DNA from: Brevibacterium antiquum
GTDB taxonomy: Bacteria > Actinomycetota > Actinomycetes > Actinomycetales > Brevibacteriaceae
Assembly (NCBI RefSeq): GCF_016107655.1
Contig: NZ_JABASX010000007.1
Location: 1-64,000 of the forward strand
Direction: 5' to 3'
DNA: 64,000 nt
Part shown: positions 16,781 through 25,980 of the stretch, one piece after another
Numbering within the stretch: the first letter of the stretch is position 1
How the letters are laid out: each line of letters starts with the position of its first letter
Translations under genes and position numbers: made by a program
The notes under the pieces: model-generated
The model's database searches: none
The model's input: the letters and a program-made list of their open reading frames with translations, nothing else
What the model was told of the DNA's origin: nothing

Positions 16781-19027
16781 TCAGCGGCCTTTGCCGGCAG
16801 GTTCCGATTCGACTTCCTCGACCTGTTCGACTTCCTCGGCCGAGGTGGGCACCGCCGGAATCGAATCCGTGGCCGGGGGACTCGGAGGCGTGACGACCGA
16901 CTGGTACGAGTGCTCATGCGAATAGGCGAGGAACGACAGGTGGTTCTCGTACCGATCGAGGACGTCGTCGATGATCTGCTGCCCACTCAGACCCATGAGG
17001 TCATAGCCCTCGGAACCGGTCTGGGTGAAGACCTCGATCCGGTAGTACACGTCATCGCCGCGCGGGGCATTGCGTGCACCGAATGAGGGAACATTGTGTT
17101 CGACAGCGGCGACCTGGTAGTGGAAGTTGCGCTGTTCGTCCATGTCGACGATGAGCGTGAACTCCGTGATCCCCGATTCCGGGCCGATCTCCTGAGTCAG
17201 CTCGACAGTGTATTCGAGTTCGCGGAACTCGGCGGCCACAGCTTCCAGAGCCGGTTCGACCACCTCGTTGACGAACCTGTCCACGGACTTCTTCGATGGG
17301 TAGGAGCGCAGAGTGGCCAGGCGCTGACGCCACGTCTTCTCCGGGGTGCGGCCACCGTGGACGGCCGTGGTCCGACGCTTGCGGGTCCGGCCCTCCCTCT
17401 CTGCTCGCTCCATGCGCAGCACCTTTGAGAAGGAGGCCATGACGAGGTAGGCGATGACCGTCACCGGCAGGGCGAAGATCAGGGTCGCGTACTCCATCGT
17501 CGTCACCCCTCCCGCGACGAGCATGGCGATGGTCAGCACAGCGGTGACGACGGCCCAGAAGATCCGCAGCCATTTCGCTCCGTCTTCCTCAGGGTTGGGG
17601 ATGGTGGAGCTGAAGTTCGACATCACCATCGCACCCGAGTTCGCACTCGTGAGGTAGAAGAGCAGACCGGAGAGCGTGGCCAGGCCGATGAGGAACGTCG
17701 AGCCCGGGAACATGTCGAGGAGGGCATACCAGCCCTGTTCGGGTGAGTCGATGGCCTGCTGAGCGAAGTCCCTGTTGCCGCTGAAGACCTCTGAGAGGGC
17801 GGAGTTGCCGAAGATCGAGACGATGATGAAGTCGCAGATCACGGGCGCGGTGATCGCAGCGATGACGAACTCGCGCAGTGTGCGTCCACGGGAGATGCGG
17901 GCCAGGAACAATCCGACGAAGGGACCCCAGGCCAGCCAGAATGCCCAGAAGAACAGCGTCCAGGCGCCCATCCAGGCAGAGCCGTCATCGACATAGGCGA
18001 ACGTGGACAGGGTGCGCTCTGGCAGAGTGAAGATGAAGCGGCCGATGTTCTCGACCAATGCATTGAGTAGGAAGGCCGTCTTGCCGGTGACGAGGATGTA
18101 GAGCATCATCGCGGCACAGGACCAGAGGTTGAGCTCAGAGACCAAGCGGATGCCCTTGTCCACACCGGAGGTGCAGGCCGCGATCGTCATGATGACCGCA
18201 ACGATGACGAGGGCGATCTGGAGTGCGAGGCCCTGCTGCAGACCGAAGAGTTCGGAGAAGCCGACGTTGAGCAGGACGACGCCGATGCCCATCGAGGTGG
18301 CTACGCCGAAGACGGTGCCGACGAGCGCGAAGATGTCGATGACGTCACCGGTGGCTCCGCGCACCCGTTTGCCCAGCAAGGGGTAGAGGACTGCGCGGAT
18401 CGACAGGGGCATGCCCCAGCGGTAGGCGAAGTAGCCCATGGCCATGCCCAGCAGCGAGTACATCGACCAGCCGGCGATGCCGTAGTGGAACATCGTCCAC
18501 ACCACGGCGTCCTGCGCGGCGGCCGCCGACTCGGGATCGGCGTTGACCGGCTGCAGGAACTGGGTGATCGGCCCAGTCACCGAATAGAAGAGCATGTCGA
18601 TGCCCACACCCGCGGCGAAGAGCATCGCGACCCAGGTGAAGAGGTTGTACTGCGGCCGGGAATGGTCCGGGCCCAGACGCACCGAACCTTCTTTGGACAG
18701 GGCGACCCAGAGGACGAAGGTGATGACGACGGTGACCGTGAGGACGTAGTACCAGCCGAGGTTCGTCGCGATCCAGTCGACGATCGACTTCATCGTCGAC
18801 TGCGCGAAGTCGGGCATGAGCATCGCCCAGATCGAGAAGCCGAGGATCACCGCCGAGGAGATGATGAAGACCTTCCAGTTGACCCGGGATCCCCGCTCGT
18901 CCGTGAGCTCGGCGGGACCGCGGCTCATCTCCGTGCTGGAGATCGGAGGGCGCTTCTCGGGGTCGACGTCTCGGGCAGATCTGTCGGTACCGCCGAAGCG
19001 CTCACGTTCGACGATGGGCCGTTTCAT
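16781..19027 (-). CDS. betT: BCCT-family choline/betaine transporter (BetT-like)
   Basis: The 748-residue protein has 12 membrane helices and the BCCT aromatic box (WTLFFWAFWLAWGPF near residue 360), with AAGVGIDMLFYSVTGP near helix 3. Unlike many BCCT proteins it carries a 190-residue cytoplasmic C-terminus, the arrangement of E. coli BetT, where this tail senses osmotic strength. ATG 19027 follows GGAGAGAAG. The substrate is likely choline or glycine betaine; the methyl-group catabolic genes at 33-43 kb make use as carbon source possible too. The extreme C-terminus is Glu-rich. Confidence 0.9.
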   Translation of the reverse strand: MKRPIVERERFGGTDRSARDVDPEKRPPISSTEMSRGPAELTDERGSRVNWKVFIISSAVILGFSIWAMLMPDFAQSTMKSIVDWIATNLGWYYVLTVTVVITFVLWVALSKEGSVRLGPDHSRPQYNLFTWVAMLFAAGVGIDMLFYSVTGPITQFLQPVNADPESAAAAQDAVVWTMFHYGIAGWSMYSLLGMAMGYFAYRWGMPLSIRAVLYPLLGKRVRGATGDVIDIFALVGTVFGVATSMGIGVVLLNVGFSELFGLQQGLALQIALVIVAVIMTIAACTSGVDKGIRLVSELNLWSCAAMMLYILVTGKTAFLLNALVENIGRFIFTLPERTLSTFAYVDDGSAWMGAWTLFFWAFWLAWGPFVGLFLARISRGRTLREFVIAAITAPVICDFIIVSIFGNSALSEVFSGNRDFAQQAIDSPEQGWYALLDMFPGSTFLIGLATLSGLLFYLTSANSGAMVMSNFSSTIPNPEEDGAKWLRIFWAVVTAVLTIAMLVAGGVTTMEYATLIFALPVTVIAYLVMASFSKVLRMERAEREGRTRKRRTTAVHGGRTPEKTWRQRLATLRSYPSKKSVDRFVNEVVEPALEAVAAEFRELEYTVELTQEIGPESGITEFTLIVDMDEQRNFHYQVAAVEHNVPSFGARNAPRGDDVYYRIEVFTQTGSEGYDLMGLSGQQIIDDVLDRYENHLSFLAYSHEHSYQSVVTPPSPPATDSIPAVPTSAEEVEQVEEVESEPAGKGR

Positions 19028-19246
19028 CTTCTCTCCGTTGGGATCCTGCACGCATAACCTCCGGTCGGAAACTCTGGACTCGCCCAAAAGGGCACCGATC
19101 TATCGTAGACTCTCGGTGTTTTGCCAGGGACTCCGCCCCCTATTTTCAGGGCAAGTTCGTTACGTTCAGGTAGCTCGCGTGGCCCGGCAGAGGCTGCGAG
19201 GAGGGACCGTGACGGTCTGGCTCTCAGCCGTGGACCAGGTCGGAGC

Positions 19247-20365
19247 TCAGCCGCGGAGTTGTCCGGTTCGTGCGAGACGACTGACCGCCTCGGCGAAGGC
19301 CCGGGACTGTTCGGGATCTCCACCGACGACGCGCATGTCCTGGCGGTCGCGGAAGTGCGCAGTCGTCATCAGATCGTGGCCCACTCGCTCAGAACTGGCG
19401 CCGAGGAGCTGCCCGGGACTGGCCTGTTCGAGAATGAAGGTCCGATCGGATCCGAGGATCGAGGCACGGACGAACCTCTGATTCGTGGCGATGAGCATCT
19501 GCGGTTCCGGGGTCCGCTCGCTCTTGAAGTGCATGAGCAGCTGCTCCCCATCTCGGAGCATGTCGAACGGCGGCGGACCTGGAGCGGGCCGGCGTTGATG
19601 ATCGGGACCGAACTGCTCCGAACGCCGTCGCTCCCGAGCACTCAGTCGGGGGTGGTTCGCATCGTAGCGATCCACTCGGGCGATGGCCCAGGCGCGGGCG
19701 CCGATGACGGTGATCAGGGTCAAGGGCACAGCGAGTGCGGCCATCGTCAGCGCCGCGCCGGTCGACTGCTCTGGGAGGAATATGAAACCGACAGTGATGC
19801 CGAGGGCGACGATGAACATGATGACCATCGCCGTGATGAAGAGACCGAACCGATCCCGGTTGAACGCCTCGGCGATGGAGGCGAACATGAACCCGATATT
19901 GGTGCTGGCCCAGCACAGGAGGAAGAGGGTCAGGGCGGGAACTGGCGATGTAGCGTAGTCGCCCCACACCGTTCCCGGACGTCCCGGGAATTCGGCGAAC
20001 GAATGCCAGATGAACACCGAGGCTGTGCAGAAGACCGCGAAGATGGGTCCCACCGACAGCACCTTGTACCAGGGCTGTCGGATGAAACCGGTGTACGAAT
20101 CGGGTGCCTTGGGAAGGTGGGAATCGGCGGCCGCAGCGGCTGGCTTCGAAGAGTCATCCTCGTCGAAGAAGACGATCGCAATCGAGTGATAGAGGCCAAG
20201 CAGGCCGAAGCACGCCGTCGCGGCGCCTTTGGGGTCGAAATCCCCGATGCGGCTGGCACGGGGGTCGATGCCGGCGTTCGCAAGGGCGAAGATGACCACC
20301 ATGAATAGTGCGAGAGCCACTGCATAGACCAGAGTCGTGCTCAACTTATGCGTCCTCATCCTCAT
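19247..20365 (-). CDS. Unknown six-helix membrane protein with C-terminal PH-like domain
   Basis: The 372-residue protein has six predicted helices in residues 1-240, then a hydrophilic segment and a C-terminal region of about 110 residues whose pattern (GEQLLMHFKS, TNQRFVRASI) resembles bacterial PH-like domains. The membrane part shares the WASTNIG motif and the preceding GT-W-P-P-L pattern with the neighbouring 20466-21146 product, so the two are paralogues. I do not recognise a characterised family. The start at 20365 is one of two adjacent ATGs after GGAAG. Confidence 0.65.
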   Translation of the reverse strand: MRMRTHKLSTTLVYAVALALFMVVIFALANAGIDPRASRIGDFDPKGAATACFGLLGLYHSIAIVFFDEDDSSKPAAAAADSHLPKAPDSYTGFIRQPWYKVLSVGPIFAVFCTASVFIWHSFAEFPGRPGTVWGDYATSPVPALTLFLLCWASTNIGFMFASIAEAFNRDRFGLFITAMVIMFIVALGITVGFIFLPEQSTGAALTMAALAVPLTLITVIGARAWAIARVDRYDANHPRLSARERRRSEQFGPDHQRRPAPGPPPFDMLRDGEQLLMHFKSERTPEPQMLIATNQRFVRASILGSDRTFILEQASPGQLLGASSERVGHDLMTTAHFRDRQDMRVVGGDPEQSRAFAEAVSRLARTGQLRG

Positions 20366-20465
20366 GCTGTGATTCTTCCAGGCTGCACCTTCTCCCGCAG
20401 GCGAAAGTTGTTCCAGATCCGCGACCCCTCGTGTCGGGGCGGAACAGACTGAACCCGGGCTGAGG

Positions 20466-21146
20466 TCAGACTCGGGCCGGAGCTTTGGCCAGTGCCAGCT
20501 TCCGTGCACCGATGAGCAGTGGAATCGTGACCAGCAGAGCGAGACCGGAGGCGAGGAAGCCTGCGACGGGGTCTGCGAACTCGAGCCTTCCGAACGCCAT
20601 CATGACCGCGGCGCCGAGACCGATGAAGAGGAAGAGCGCGAGAATCGAGAGAACAACGATTGTGCGCACGAGCATCGCCACAGATAGGTATGCGAGCCCG
20701 ATGTTCGTACTCGCCCAGGCTGCTGCGAAGACCGCGAGAAAGGGCAGTGGGGTGGAGAAGAATTCTGCCCATAACGTGCCCGGGGCACCGGTGTCGACGG
20801 CGAAACCGCGACAGATCAGCATCGTCAGGGACAGGCAGGCGGCCTGGATCAGTCCCATCATCAGGATTCCGCCCAAGGAATACTCGTTGAGCACGATGAG
20901 GAATGTCGGTCCCGCCCCTTCACGTCGCTGCCGCTCGTACATCGAGGACCGGCGCCCGAACGAGACCACGACAGAGATCACCGAGAACAGTCCAAGAAGA
21001 CCGAACCCCAGACCGGGCGCATTCGACGGGTCGGCAGTGTCGTCAGATCTCAACGGCTGTCCGGCATTCATCGCAGCGAAGATGCCGATGAAGAGGACAG
21101 CGGTGATCACACCGGTGGTGATGGTGCGGCCGAGGTGCATGGTCAT
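20466..21146 (-). CDS. Unknown membrane protein, paralogue of the neighbouring gene
   Basis: The 226-residue protein has five to six helices and repeats the layout of the 19247-20365 product: a first helix followed by a short loop, a GTLW segment and WASTNIG near residue 145, but it lacks the C-terminal PH-like region. CGGAG precedes the ATG. The genes lie 100 bases apart in the same direction and arose by duplication. The function is unknown. Confidence 0.65.
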   Translation of the reverse strand: MTMHLGRTITTGVITAVLFIGIFAAMNAGQPLRSDDTADPSNAPGLGFGLLGLFSVISVVVSFGRRSSMYERQRREGAGPTFLIVLNEYSLGGILMMGLIQAACLSLTMLICRGFAVDTGAPGTLWAEFFSTPLPFLAVFAAAWASTNIGLAYLSVAMLVRTIVVLSILALFLFIGLGAAVMMAFGRLEFADPVAGFLASGLALLVTIPLLIGARKLALAKAPARV

Positions 21147-21232
21147 CGTCGTCTGCTCCGCTGGGTCTGCTCAGGTCTCGCCCTCGACTGTAGACGAGGA
21201 CCGATGATGATCCCATCGGCTACGCTGGGCGC

Positions 21233-21946
21233 ATGCGTGCAGGCGAAGTGTCCGAGGTCAGCCAGGACTATCTCAAGGCGATCTGGTCGGCCCAGGAATG
21301 GGGCGGGACACCGATGACTGCCACCGAGTTGGCGAACCGGTTCGGCACCACGAAGGCCAACGTCACCGAGGTGCTCAAACGTCTCGACGAACTCGGGCTC
21401 ATCGTCCGCGTGCCCTATCGCCCTCCGGTGCTGACCTCGAAGGGGGAGACGATAGCGCTATCGATGGTGCGTAGGCATCGCCTGCTCGAAACGTTCCTCG
21501 TCGAATCCTTGGGCTATGGCTGGGACGAGGTCCACGATGAGGCGGAGATCCTCGAACATGCGGCCTCGGACCGGCTTGTCGATCGCATCGACGCGTTCCT
21601 CGGCCGTCCCCAGGCCGATCCTCACGGGGACCCGATCCCCGGCCCCGACGGGAAGATCGAGTCCCATGAGTCCTCGCTCCTCCTCGCTGAGGCTGGTCCC
21701 GGGTCCTACACGGTCATCCGGGTCTCGGACGCGGACCCCTCAGTCCTTTCCCACCTCGCCGAGGTGGGGGTGCGACCGGGTGCACGCCTCGACGTCACCG
21801 AGAGAGAAGGCGGCGGAGCTGTCTCGATTTCGGTGTTCAGCGAACCTCTCGCATCGAAGCAGCCCGGAGCAGGACAGAGCGACGTGAAACGCATAGACGT
21901 GGATCGTCCGGTCGCCTCGGCGGTGTATCTGAAGGCATCAGGTTGA
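21233..21946 (+). CDS. mntR: Manganese-dependent repressor MntR/DtxR family
   Basis: The 237-residue protein has a DtxR winged helix-turn-helix (TATELANRFGTTKANVTEVLKRL-type, residues 25-50), a metal-binding dimerisation domain with E(D)ILEHAAS-like ligands near residue 100-106 and an FeoA/SH3-like C-terminal domain (GSYTVIRVSD onward). The HRLLETFL stretch follows the winged helix as in MntR. It should sense Mn2+ and repress mntH and the Mn ABC operon through the sites at 10931 and 14902. TACGCT lies exactly six bases before the ATG, so the message is likely leaderless. Confidence 0.9.
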   Translation: MRAGEVSEVSQDYLKAIWSAQEWGGTPMTATELANRFGTTKANVTEVLKRLDELGLIVRVPYRPPVLTSKGETIALSMVRRHRLLETFLVESLGYGWDEVHDEAEILEHAASDRLVDRIDAFLGRPQADPHGDPIPGPDGKIESHESSLLLAEAGPGSYTVIRVSDADPSVLSHLAEVGVRPGARLDVTEREGGGAVSISVFSEPLASKQPGAGQSDVKRIDVDRPVASAVYLKASG

Positions 21947-22576
21947 TGTCGCGAACAGGAGCACCAGTTCGGCCGCTGTCCCCGGTGAGAGACCATCTTT
22001 GAGCACCAGCCGTGGCCACTCTTGCCAGAGCTCGGCTTCGAACGGGACGCCCGGAACCTGGTTGCGGTGGGTGACCTGGCGATGGAGCGGATGTGACCTG
22101 AAGGAACTCGGATCGATCACATGGAGCACTGCGAATAGTGAGTGGTAGAGGATCGGTGTGAATCCACAGTCGCGTGCCTGTTCGGCCGTCCGAGCCCAAC
22201 CAGGTGCCGCGACCGGAGTTCCTCTCCTGATCGCCGCCGACATCTGAGCCTTGATGCTGGCTGGCAGGGGGCCAGGAGAATGGTGGAGGATTACACGGCT
22301 CCATTCGAGGGCTTCTGTTTCGGAGAATCCCGGCCAGCGCTCGGTTGCCTCGTGAGACACAGTGACACTCGTTTCTCGGGCACCATGCGCCCGGATCGAA
22401 TCTTGCCAACACCATGTGGCGCTGACCCGTTCTATCCCTGGGGCACCCGGTCGATGACGGGTTGCCGCGTGGCCGGCCAGGTACCGATGGCCACGACTCG
22501 TGAACGTGTTAATGATTCTAGCGGCAGAGGCTGACATGGATGTCAGAAGCGGAACCGTCGGTGTCGATATCCCCAC
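21938..22576 (-). CDS. Hypothetical protein
   Basis: A 212-residue reading frame ends nine bases inside the 3-prime end of mntR on the other strand. Its second half (from about residue 75) has regular composition with hydrophobic and tryptophan spacing of a folded protein; the first 70 residues look less convincing, and the true start may be internal. No family is recognised. No ribosome site is clear at 22576. It is the only sizeable candidate in the 22.0-22.6 kb gap. Confidence 0.4.
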   Translation of the reverse strand: MGISTPTVPLLTSMSASAARIINTFTSRGHRYLAGHAATRHRPGAPGIERVSATWCWQDSIRAHGARETSVTVSHEATERWPGFSETEALEWSRVILHHSPGPLPASIKAQMSAAIRRGTPVAAPGWARTAEQARDCGFTPILYHSLFAVLHVIDPSSFRSHPLHRQVTHRNQVPGVPFEAELWQEWPRLVLKDGLSPGTAAELVLLFATST

Positions 22577-22596
22577 CGGTGTCGGTGAATGAGGAA

Positions 22597-22635
22597 GTCG
22601 CCTCGGCGGCCCGCTGTGTAGGCCGCCGAGGCGAC
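22597..22635 (-). terminator. Strong hairpin after the phosphate transporter gene
   Basis: A perfect 15-bp stem (22597-22611 with 22621-22635) and 9-base loop lies 11 bases past the Pit stop on the minus strand and is followed by CTTCC. This is a good terminator candidate. Confidence 0.8.
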
Positions 22636-22645
22636 TATCGGAGGG

Positions 22646-24154
22646 TCAGCCGAAGAACGTGCGCAGACTGAGGACGCTGATGGCACCGATGCTCGCGGCG
22701 GCCGGCAGGGTGATGACCCAGGCCATGGCGATCGGCTTCATCAGCTTCCAGTTCGCCGATCGGTTGACCAGACCTACGCCGATGATCGCACCGATGAGGA
22801 TGTGGGTGGAAGAGACGGGCAGGCCGCTGACTGAAGCCGCCATCACGACGGTCGCGGCAGCGAGCTCGGCGGCGAAGCCGGATGCAGGGTGGATCTCCGT
22901 GAGTTTGGTCCCGACCGTGGCGATGACCTTGCGGCCGATGAACCAGAGGCCGGCGACGAGGGCGATCCCGCAGGTGAGCATGGCAGCGAAGGGGACGGTC
23001 GCCTCGGAGCTGATGTTGCCGGTCTTGAGTACGTCGAGGACTGCGGCGAAAGGCCCGATCGCGTTCGCAATGTCGTTGGAGCCATGGCTGAAGGCGAACG
23101 CCGAGGCGGTGAACACCTGCATCCAGGAGAAGAGGACGTAGGTCGCACGGGGAACAGTCTGCTTGCGCAGGGTCTTGGCGAAGACGAAGACGGCCATCCA
23201 CACGGCGAGGCCGATCATCGCCATGACGAGGGTGCCTCCGACGGCGCCGACTGCAACATCGAGATTCTTCAGGCCCTTGAACAGGAGCATTGCGGTGAGG
23301 ATGACGGCACCGCCTGCGGCGATGAGCGGAACCCAACGTTGAAGTGTGGAGTGCGAACCGACCGACTGATCGTCCGAAGCCGTGGTATCGGGATCGCGTT
23401 CAAGGTCCATTCCGGGGTCCGCAGCGTGGCTGCTCTCGCCGGTGGGAGCCAGCATGTGGGGTTTCAGGGTCTTTGACAGGGCATCGCCGAGGACGTACTT
23501 CTTGATCGCCCCGTAGATGAGGAAGGCGACGAGTGCGCCGAGCGCGGGGGAGAGGACCCAGGAGATCGCGATCATGCCGACTTCTGACCACTGCACCATG
23601 GCGAAGCCTCCGGTGCCGGTGACGAAGCCGATGGTCAGGGAGGCGCCGATGATGCCGCCGATGATCGAGTGCGTGGTCGAGACCGGCCAGCCCATGCGAG
23701 TGGCGATCAGCAGCCACACTGCCGCACCGAGGAGGGCAGCCATCATGATGTAGACGAACTCCATCGGGTCGAGGGAGACGGCGCCGAGGTCGACGATTCC
23801 GCTCTTGATGGTGTCAGTGACATCGCCGCCGGCCAGCAGCGCACCGCTGACCTCGAAGACAGCCGCAACAAGGAGCGCCTGCTTCATCGTCAGGGTGCCT
23901 GCACCAACCGAGGTGCCGAAGGCGTTCGCCACATCGTTGCCTCCGATGTTGAAGGCCATGAACGCACCGAAGATGACCGTCGTGATTAGCACCATGCGCG
24001 GTGCGCCCTGGCTGACATAGCCGAATGACCACAAGGTGAAGGCGATGAGAGTGATCGCGAGCAGCAGGCCGAAGGCCAGGTGCCAGCGACGATCATTGCT
24101 GCGGCCGACGGTCTGCGTCGGTGTGAAGGTCTCTGGTGCCAGAGCCTGGGTCAT
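22646..24154 (-). CDS. pit: Inorganic phosphate transporter, Pit family
   Basis: The 502-residue protein has the two signature repeats of the PiT family, [10 protein letters not shown] near residue 72 and [10 protein letters not shown] near residue 360, each followed by a P-V-S-S/T-T-H motif. About 10 to 12 helices flank a hydrophilic central loop (residues 230-270). It imports metal-phosphate with protons. AGGAG precedes the ATG. A three-repeat PHO-box-like site lies 71-103 bases upstream, implying phosphate-starvation control. Confidence 0.93.
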   Translation of the reverse strand: MTQALAPETFTPTQTVGRSNDRRWHLAFGLLLAITLIAFTLWSFGYVSQGAPRMVLITTVIFGAFMAFNIGGNDVANAFGTSVGAGTLTMKQALLVAAVFEVSGALLAGGDVTDTIKSGIVDLGAVSLDPMEFVYIMMAALLGAAVWLLIATRMGWPVSTTHSIIGGIIGASLTIGFVTGTGGFAMVQWSEVGMIAISWVLSPALGALVAFLIYGAIKKYVLGDALSKTLKPHMLAPTGESSHAADPGMDLERDPDTTASDDQSVGSHSTLQRWVPLIAAGGAVILTAMLLFKGLKNLDVAVGAVGGTLVMAMIGLAVWMAVFVFAKTLRKQTVPRATYVLFSWMQVFTASAFAFSHGSNDIANAIGPFAAVLDVLKTGNISSEATVPFAAMLTCGIALVAGLWFIGRKVIATVGTKLTEIHPASGFAAELAAATVVMAASVSGLPVSSTHILIGAIIGVGLVNRSANWKLMKPIAMAWVITLPAAASIGAISVLSLRTFFG

Positions 24155-24224
24155 GCGCGTCTCCTAGCGAAGATCATGAGATGTATTTCCAGCTGTCTCC
24201 CATGATTCGCACTCTGGATGTCCG

Positions 24225-24257
24225 CAAGGTTAAGGGGTGGATGAATGGAAGATGAAC
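24225..24257 (-). promoter_or_regulatory. PHO-box-like direct repeats before pit
   Basis: On the minus strand three 11-base units follow each other: GTTCATC-TTCC, ATTCATC-CACC and CCTTAAC-CTTG. The 7+4 spacing and the GTTCAYC core match the PhoP box of streptomycetes. The site is 71-103 bases before the pit ATG. The remainder of 24155-24407 shows no gene. Confidence 0.55.
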
Positions 24258-24407
24258 ACACTCAGCTCCTCCGGCGAACAGGAGATGCACAATAGCCGTA
24301 GTTTATCGTGTGTTTACGTGAAGTTCCTGGTCAGATGGTATACAGCCGCCATCTGATCCGAGCTCAGTGAGTATGTCTGCCGAGCGGAATTCTGGTTGTG
24401 ATGATGG

Positions 24408-24440
24408 ACACGCGGGCACGATTGGCTCGTGCCCGCGTGT
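24408..24440 (-). terminator. Hairpin after the Erm-like gene
   Basis: A perfect 14-bp stem (24408-24421 with 24427-24440, 5-base loop) lies about 30 bases downstream of the erm-like stop on the minus strand. There is no T-tract. Confidence 0.7.
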
Positions 24441-24471
24441 GGTGTGGCCGTCAGCTGTCAGTCCTCAGCCG

Positions 24472-25587
24472 TCAGCCTTGGCGCCGTGGCAGATTCCACC
24501 GCGGCTGAGGCTGGGACGGCTTGCCGTGCTGCGGCATGAAACCGCGCTCGGCCTGCAGGTGTCCCTTGTCGTGGCTCTTCGTCTTGGCCTCAGGGTCGAC
24601 TCCCGGAATCTGGGCCTCGAGCTTCTTTGCCGCCTGGTCGGCGCCGACGATGGGAATCTCGCCTGTGATCACCGGCTTCTCGGCAATCACGGGGATCTCT
24701 CCCGTTCCGGCCGCGACGCTGGGGTTCTTGTGTCCTTTGTCGTTTCGCATGGTGTTTCCCTTCTTCTGTGATTTTCTGCTCTGCTTCTGTGCAGCCGATG
24801 GGTTCTTCACGGTGCTTGTCTCGGTCGTGCCGAGGGCCGAATACAGTCCGACCCACTGTTCGGGTTTGAGATCTCGTGGCAAGGTGTCTCCTCTGACGTC
24901 GTTGCGGTCCATGGTCGATTGCAGCGTGGTGCGGTCAGTGAGGTTCATTGTCGTGAGGATTCCTTTCATCCCACGTCCGCGTCCGGTGAAGGCCGTGCGG
25001 ACGAATTGTTGGTAGTCCGACCTGTGCCGGTCTGGCACGAGGCTGTTTGTCAGGCGATCGATGGTGAGGATGCCGCCGTCGACGCTGGGCTTCGGTGTGA
25101 AGGCGTGGGCAGGTACGCGTTCGATGAGCCGGAAGTCGAACCACGGTGCCCATTGGGCGGTCATCATGGTCGATCCGCCGACACCGGCGCGTTTGCGGGC
25201 CACTTCCCATTGGGTGAGCAGAATGGCGTTCTGCCATCTGCTGGCGCGCAGGAGTCTGCGCAGAATGGGTGTGGTCAGGTGGAAGGGCAGGCTGCCGACG
25301 ATCACGGGCTGATCGAGCCTGGACCTCAGGACATCTGCGTGTCTGACCTGGGCGCGCGGGAATGAGTGTTCAAGGTGACTGATCCTCGTTTCGTCGAGTT
25401 CCACGAGCGTGAGCGGTCTGCCCAGCGGATACAGCTGAGCAGTCACTGCACCGGTGCCGGGCCCGATCTCCAGAATGGAACCGGTGGTGGCGCGAGTGAG
25501 GTTCGCGATCGTGTTGAGGGCTGAGGGTGAATGCAGGAAGTTCTGGCCGAGTTCGTGTCGGCCGCCGAATGATGAATGAGGTCGCAT
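24472..25587 (-). CDS. Erm-type 23S rRNA adenine-N6 methyltransferase with C-terminal extension
   Basis: The N-terminal about 260 residues match Erm/KsgA methyltransferases: GQNFLH near residue 14, SAM loop EIGPGTGAVT (near 40-49) and the NLPF-equivalent GSLPFHL. Members dimethylate A2058 of 23S rRNA and give macrolide-lincosamide-streptogramin resistance. At 371 residues it is about 110 longer than a minimal Erm; the tail (280-371) is charged, Pro-rich and probably disordered, and it begins at an internal ATG with its own GAAGGG ribosome site (24750). A short leader frame lies upstream at 25815-25880. Confidence 0.8.
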   Translation of the reverse strand: MRPHSSFGGRHELGQNFLHSPSALNTIANLTRATTGSILEIGPGTGAVTAQLYPLGRPLTLVELDETRISHLEHSFPRAQVRHADVLRSRLDQPVIVGSLPFHLTTPILRRLLRASRWQNAILLTQWEVARKRAGVGGSTMMTAQWAPWFDFRLIERVPAHAFTPKPSVDGGILTIDRLTNSLVPDRHRSDYQQFVRTAFTGRGRGMKGILTTMNLTDRTTLQSTMDRNDVRGDTLPRDLKPEQWVGLYSALGTTETSTVKNPSAAQKQSRKSQKKGNTMRNDKGHKNPSVAAGTGEIPVIAEKPVITGEIPIVGADQAAKKLEAQIPGVDPEAKTKSHDKGHLQAERGFMPQHGKPSQPQPRWNLPRRQG

Positions 25588-25737
25588 GGGCGCGCTCCGG
25601 AAGTGAAGAAGGGAGCACCCAAGGCAGCGCAATGCGCAAAGACATGTGTCAGAGAATTGCGGCTTCGCCCCGGATGCTGATGACTGTCCGGGTCGACAAC
25701 GCGCTGCTACAGATCCTGCTCGATCGGTTCGGCGGCG

Positions 25738-25759
25738 ACCAGTCCATCAATGGACCGGT
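25738..25759 (-). promoter_or_regulatory. Hairpin in the erm leader
   Basis: ACCAGTCCA and TGGACCGGT form a 9-bp stem (one G-U pair) with a 4-base loop between the leader frame and the erm-like gene. It could be part of an attenuator. Confidence 0.4.
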
Positions 25760-25814
25760 GGTGCCGAGACTTCGATGAGGTCAGTGGATCACAGGAGGTG
25801 AATCGAGCGCGCTG

Positions 25815-25880
25815 TCAGGCGCGGCGATCACGAATGTAGAAGCTCAGCGCTGTCGTTGCGCTGCGATTGAATGTTCCCAT
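25815..25880 (-). CDS. Candidate leader peptide upstream of the Erm-like gene
   Basis: A 21-residue frame starts at ATG 25880 and ends in SFYIRDRRA. TAGCTT lies seven bases before the ATG, allowing leaderless translation. A longer reading from ATG 25910 adds ARLRASLLS, which contains an Arg-Leu-Arg triplet of the kind found in macrolide-stalled leaders. It ends 228 bases before the erm-like start. Position and content suit a translational attenuator, but no experiment supports it. The 25588-25814 stretch otherwise holds no gene. Confidence 0.4.
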   Translation of the reverse strand: MGTFNRSATTALSFYIRDRRA

Positions 25881-25980
25881 GCTGAGTAAGCTAGCACGGA
25901 GCCGTGCCATAGATCCAGAGTTCGAGTCGAATTCGACCGAAACCGGGACGAGTGGCTGAACTCGCCGAGGTGGTCGAAAC

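Noticed and set aside
21758..21780. CACCTCGCCGAGGTG palindrome in mntR as an operator
   Set aside because: It is inside codons for the C-terminal domain and is explained by the over-represented 11-mer.
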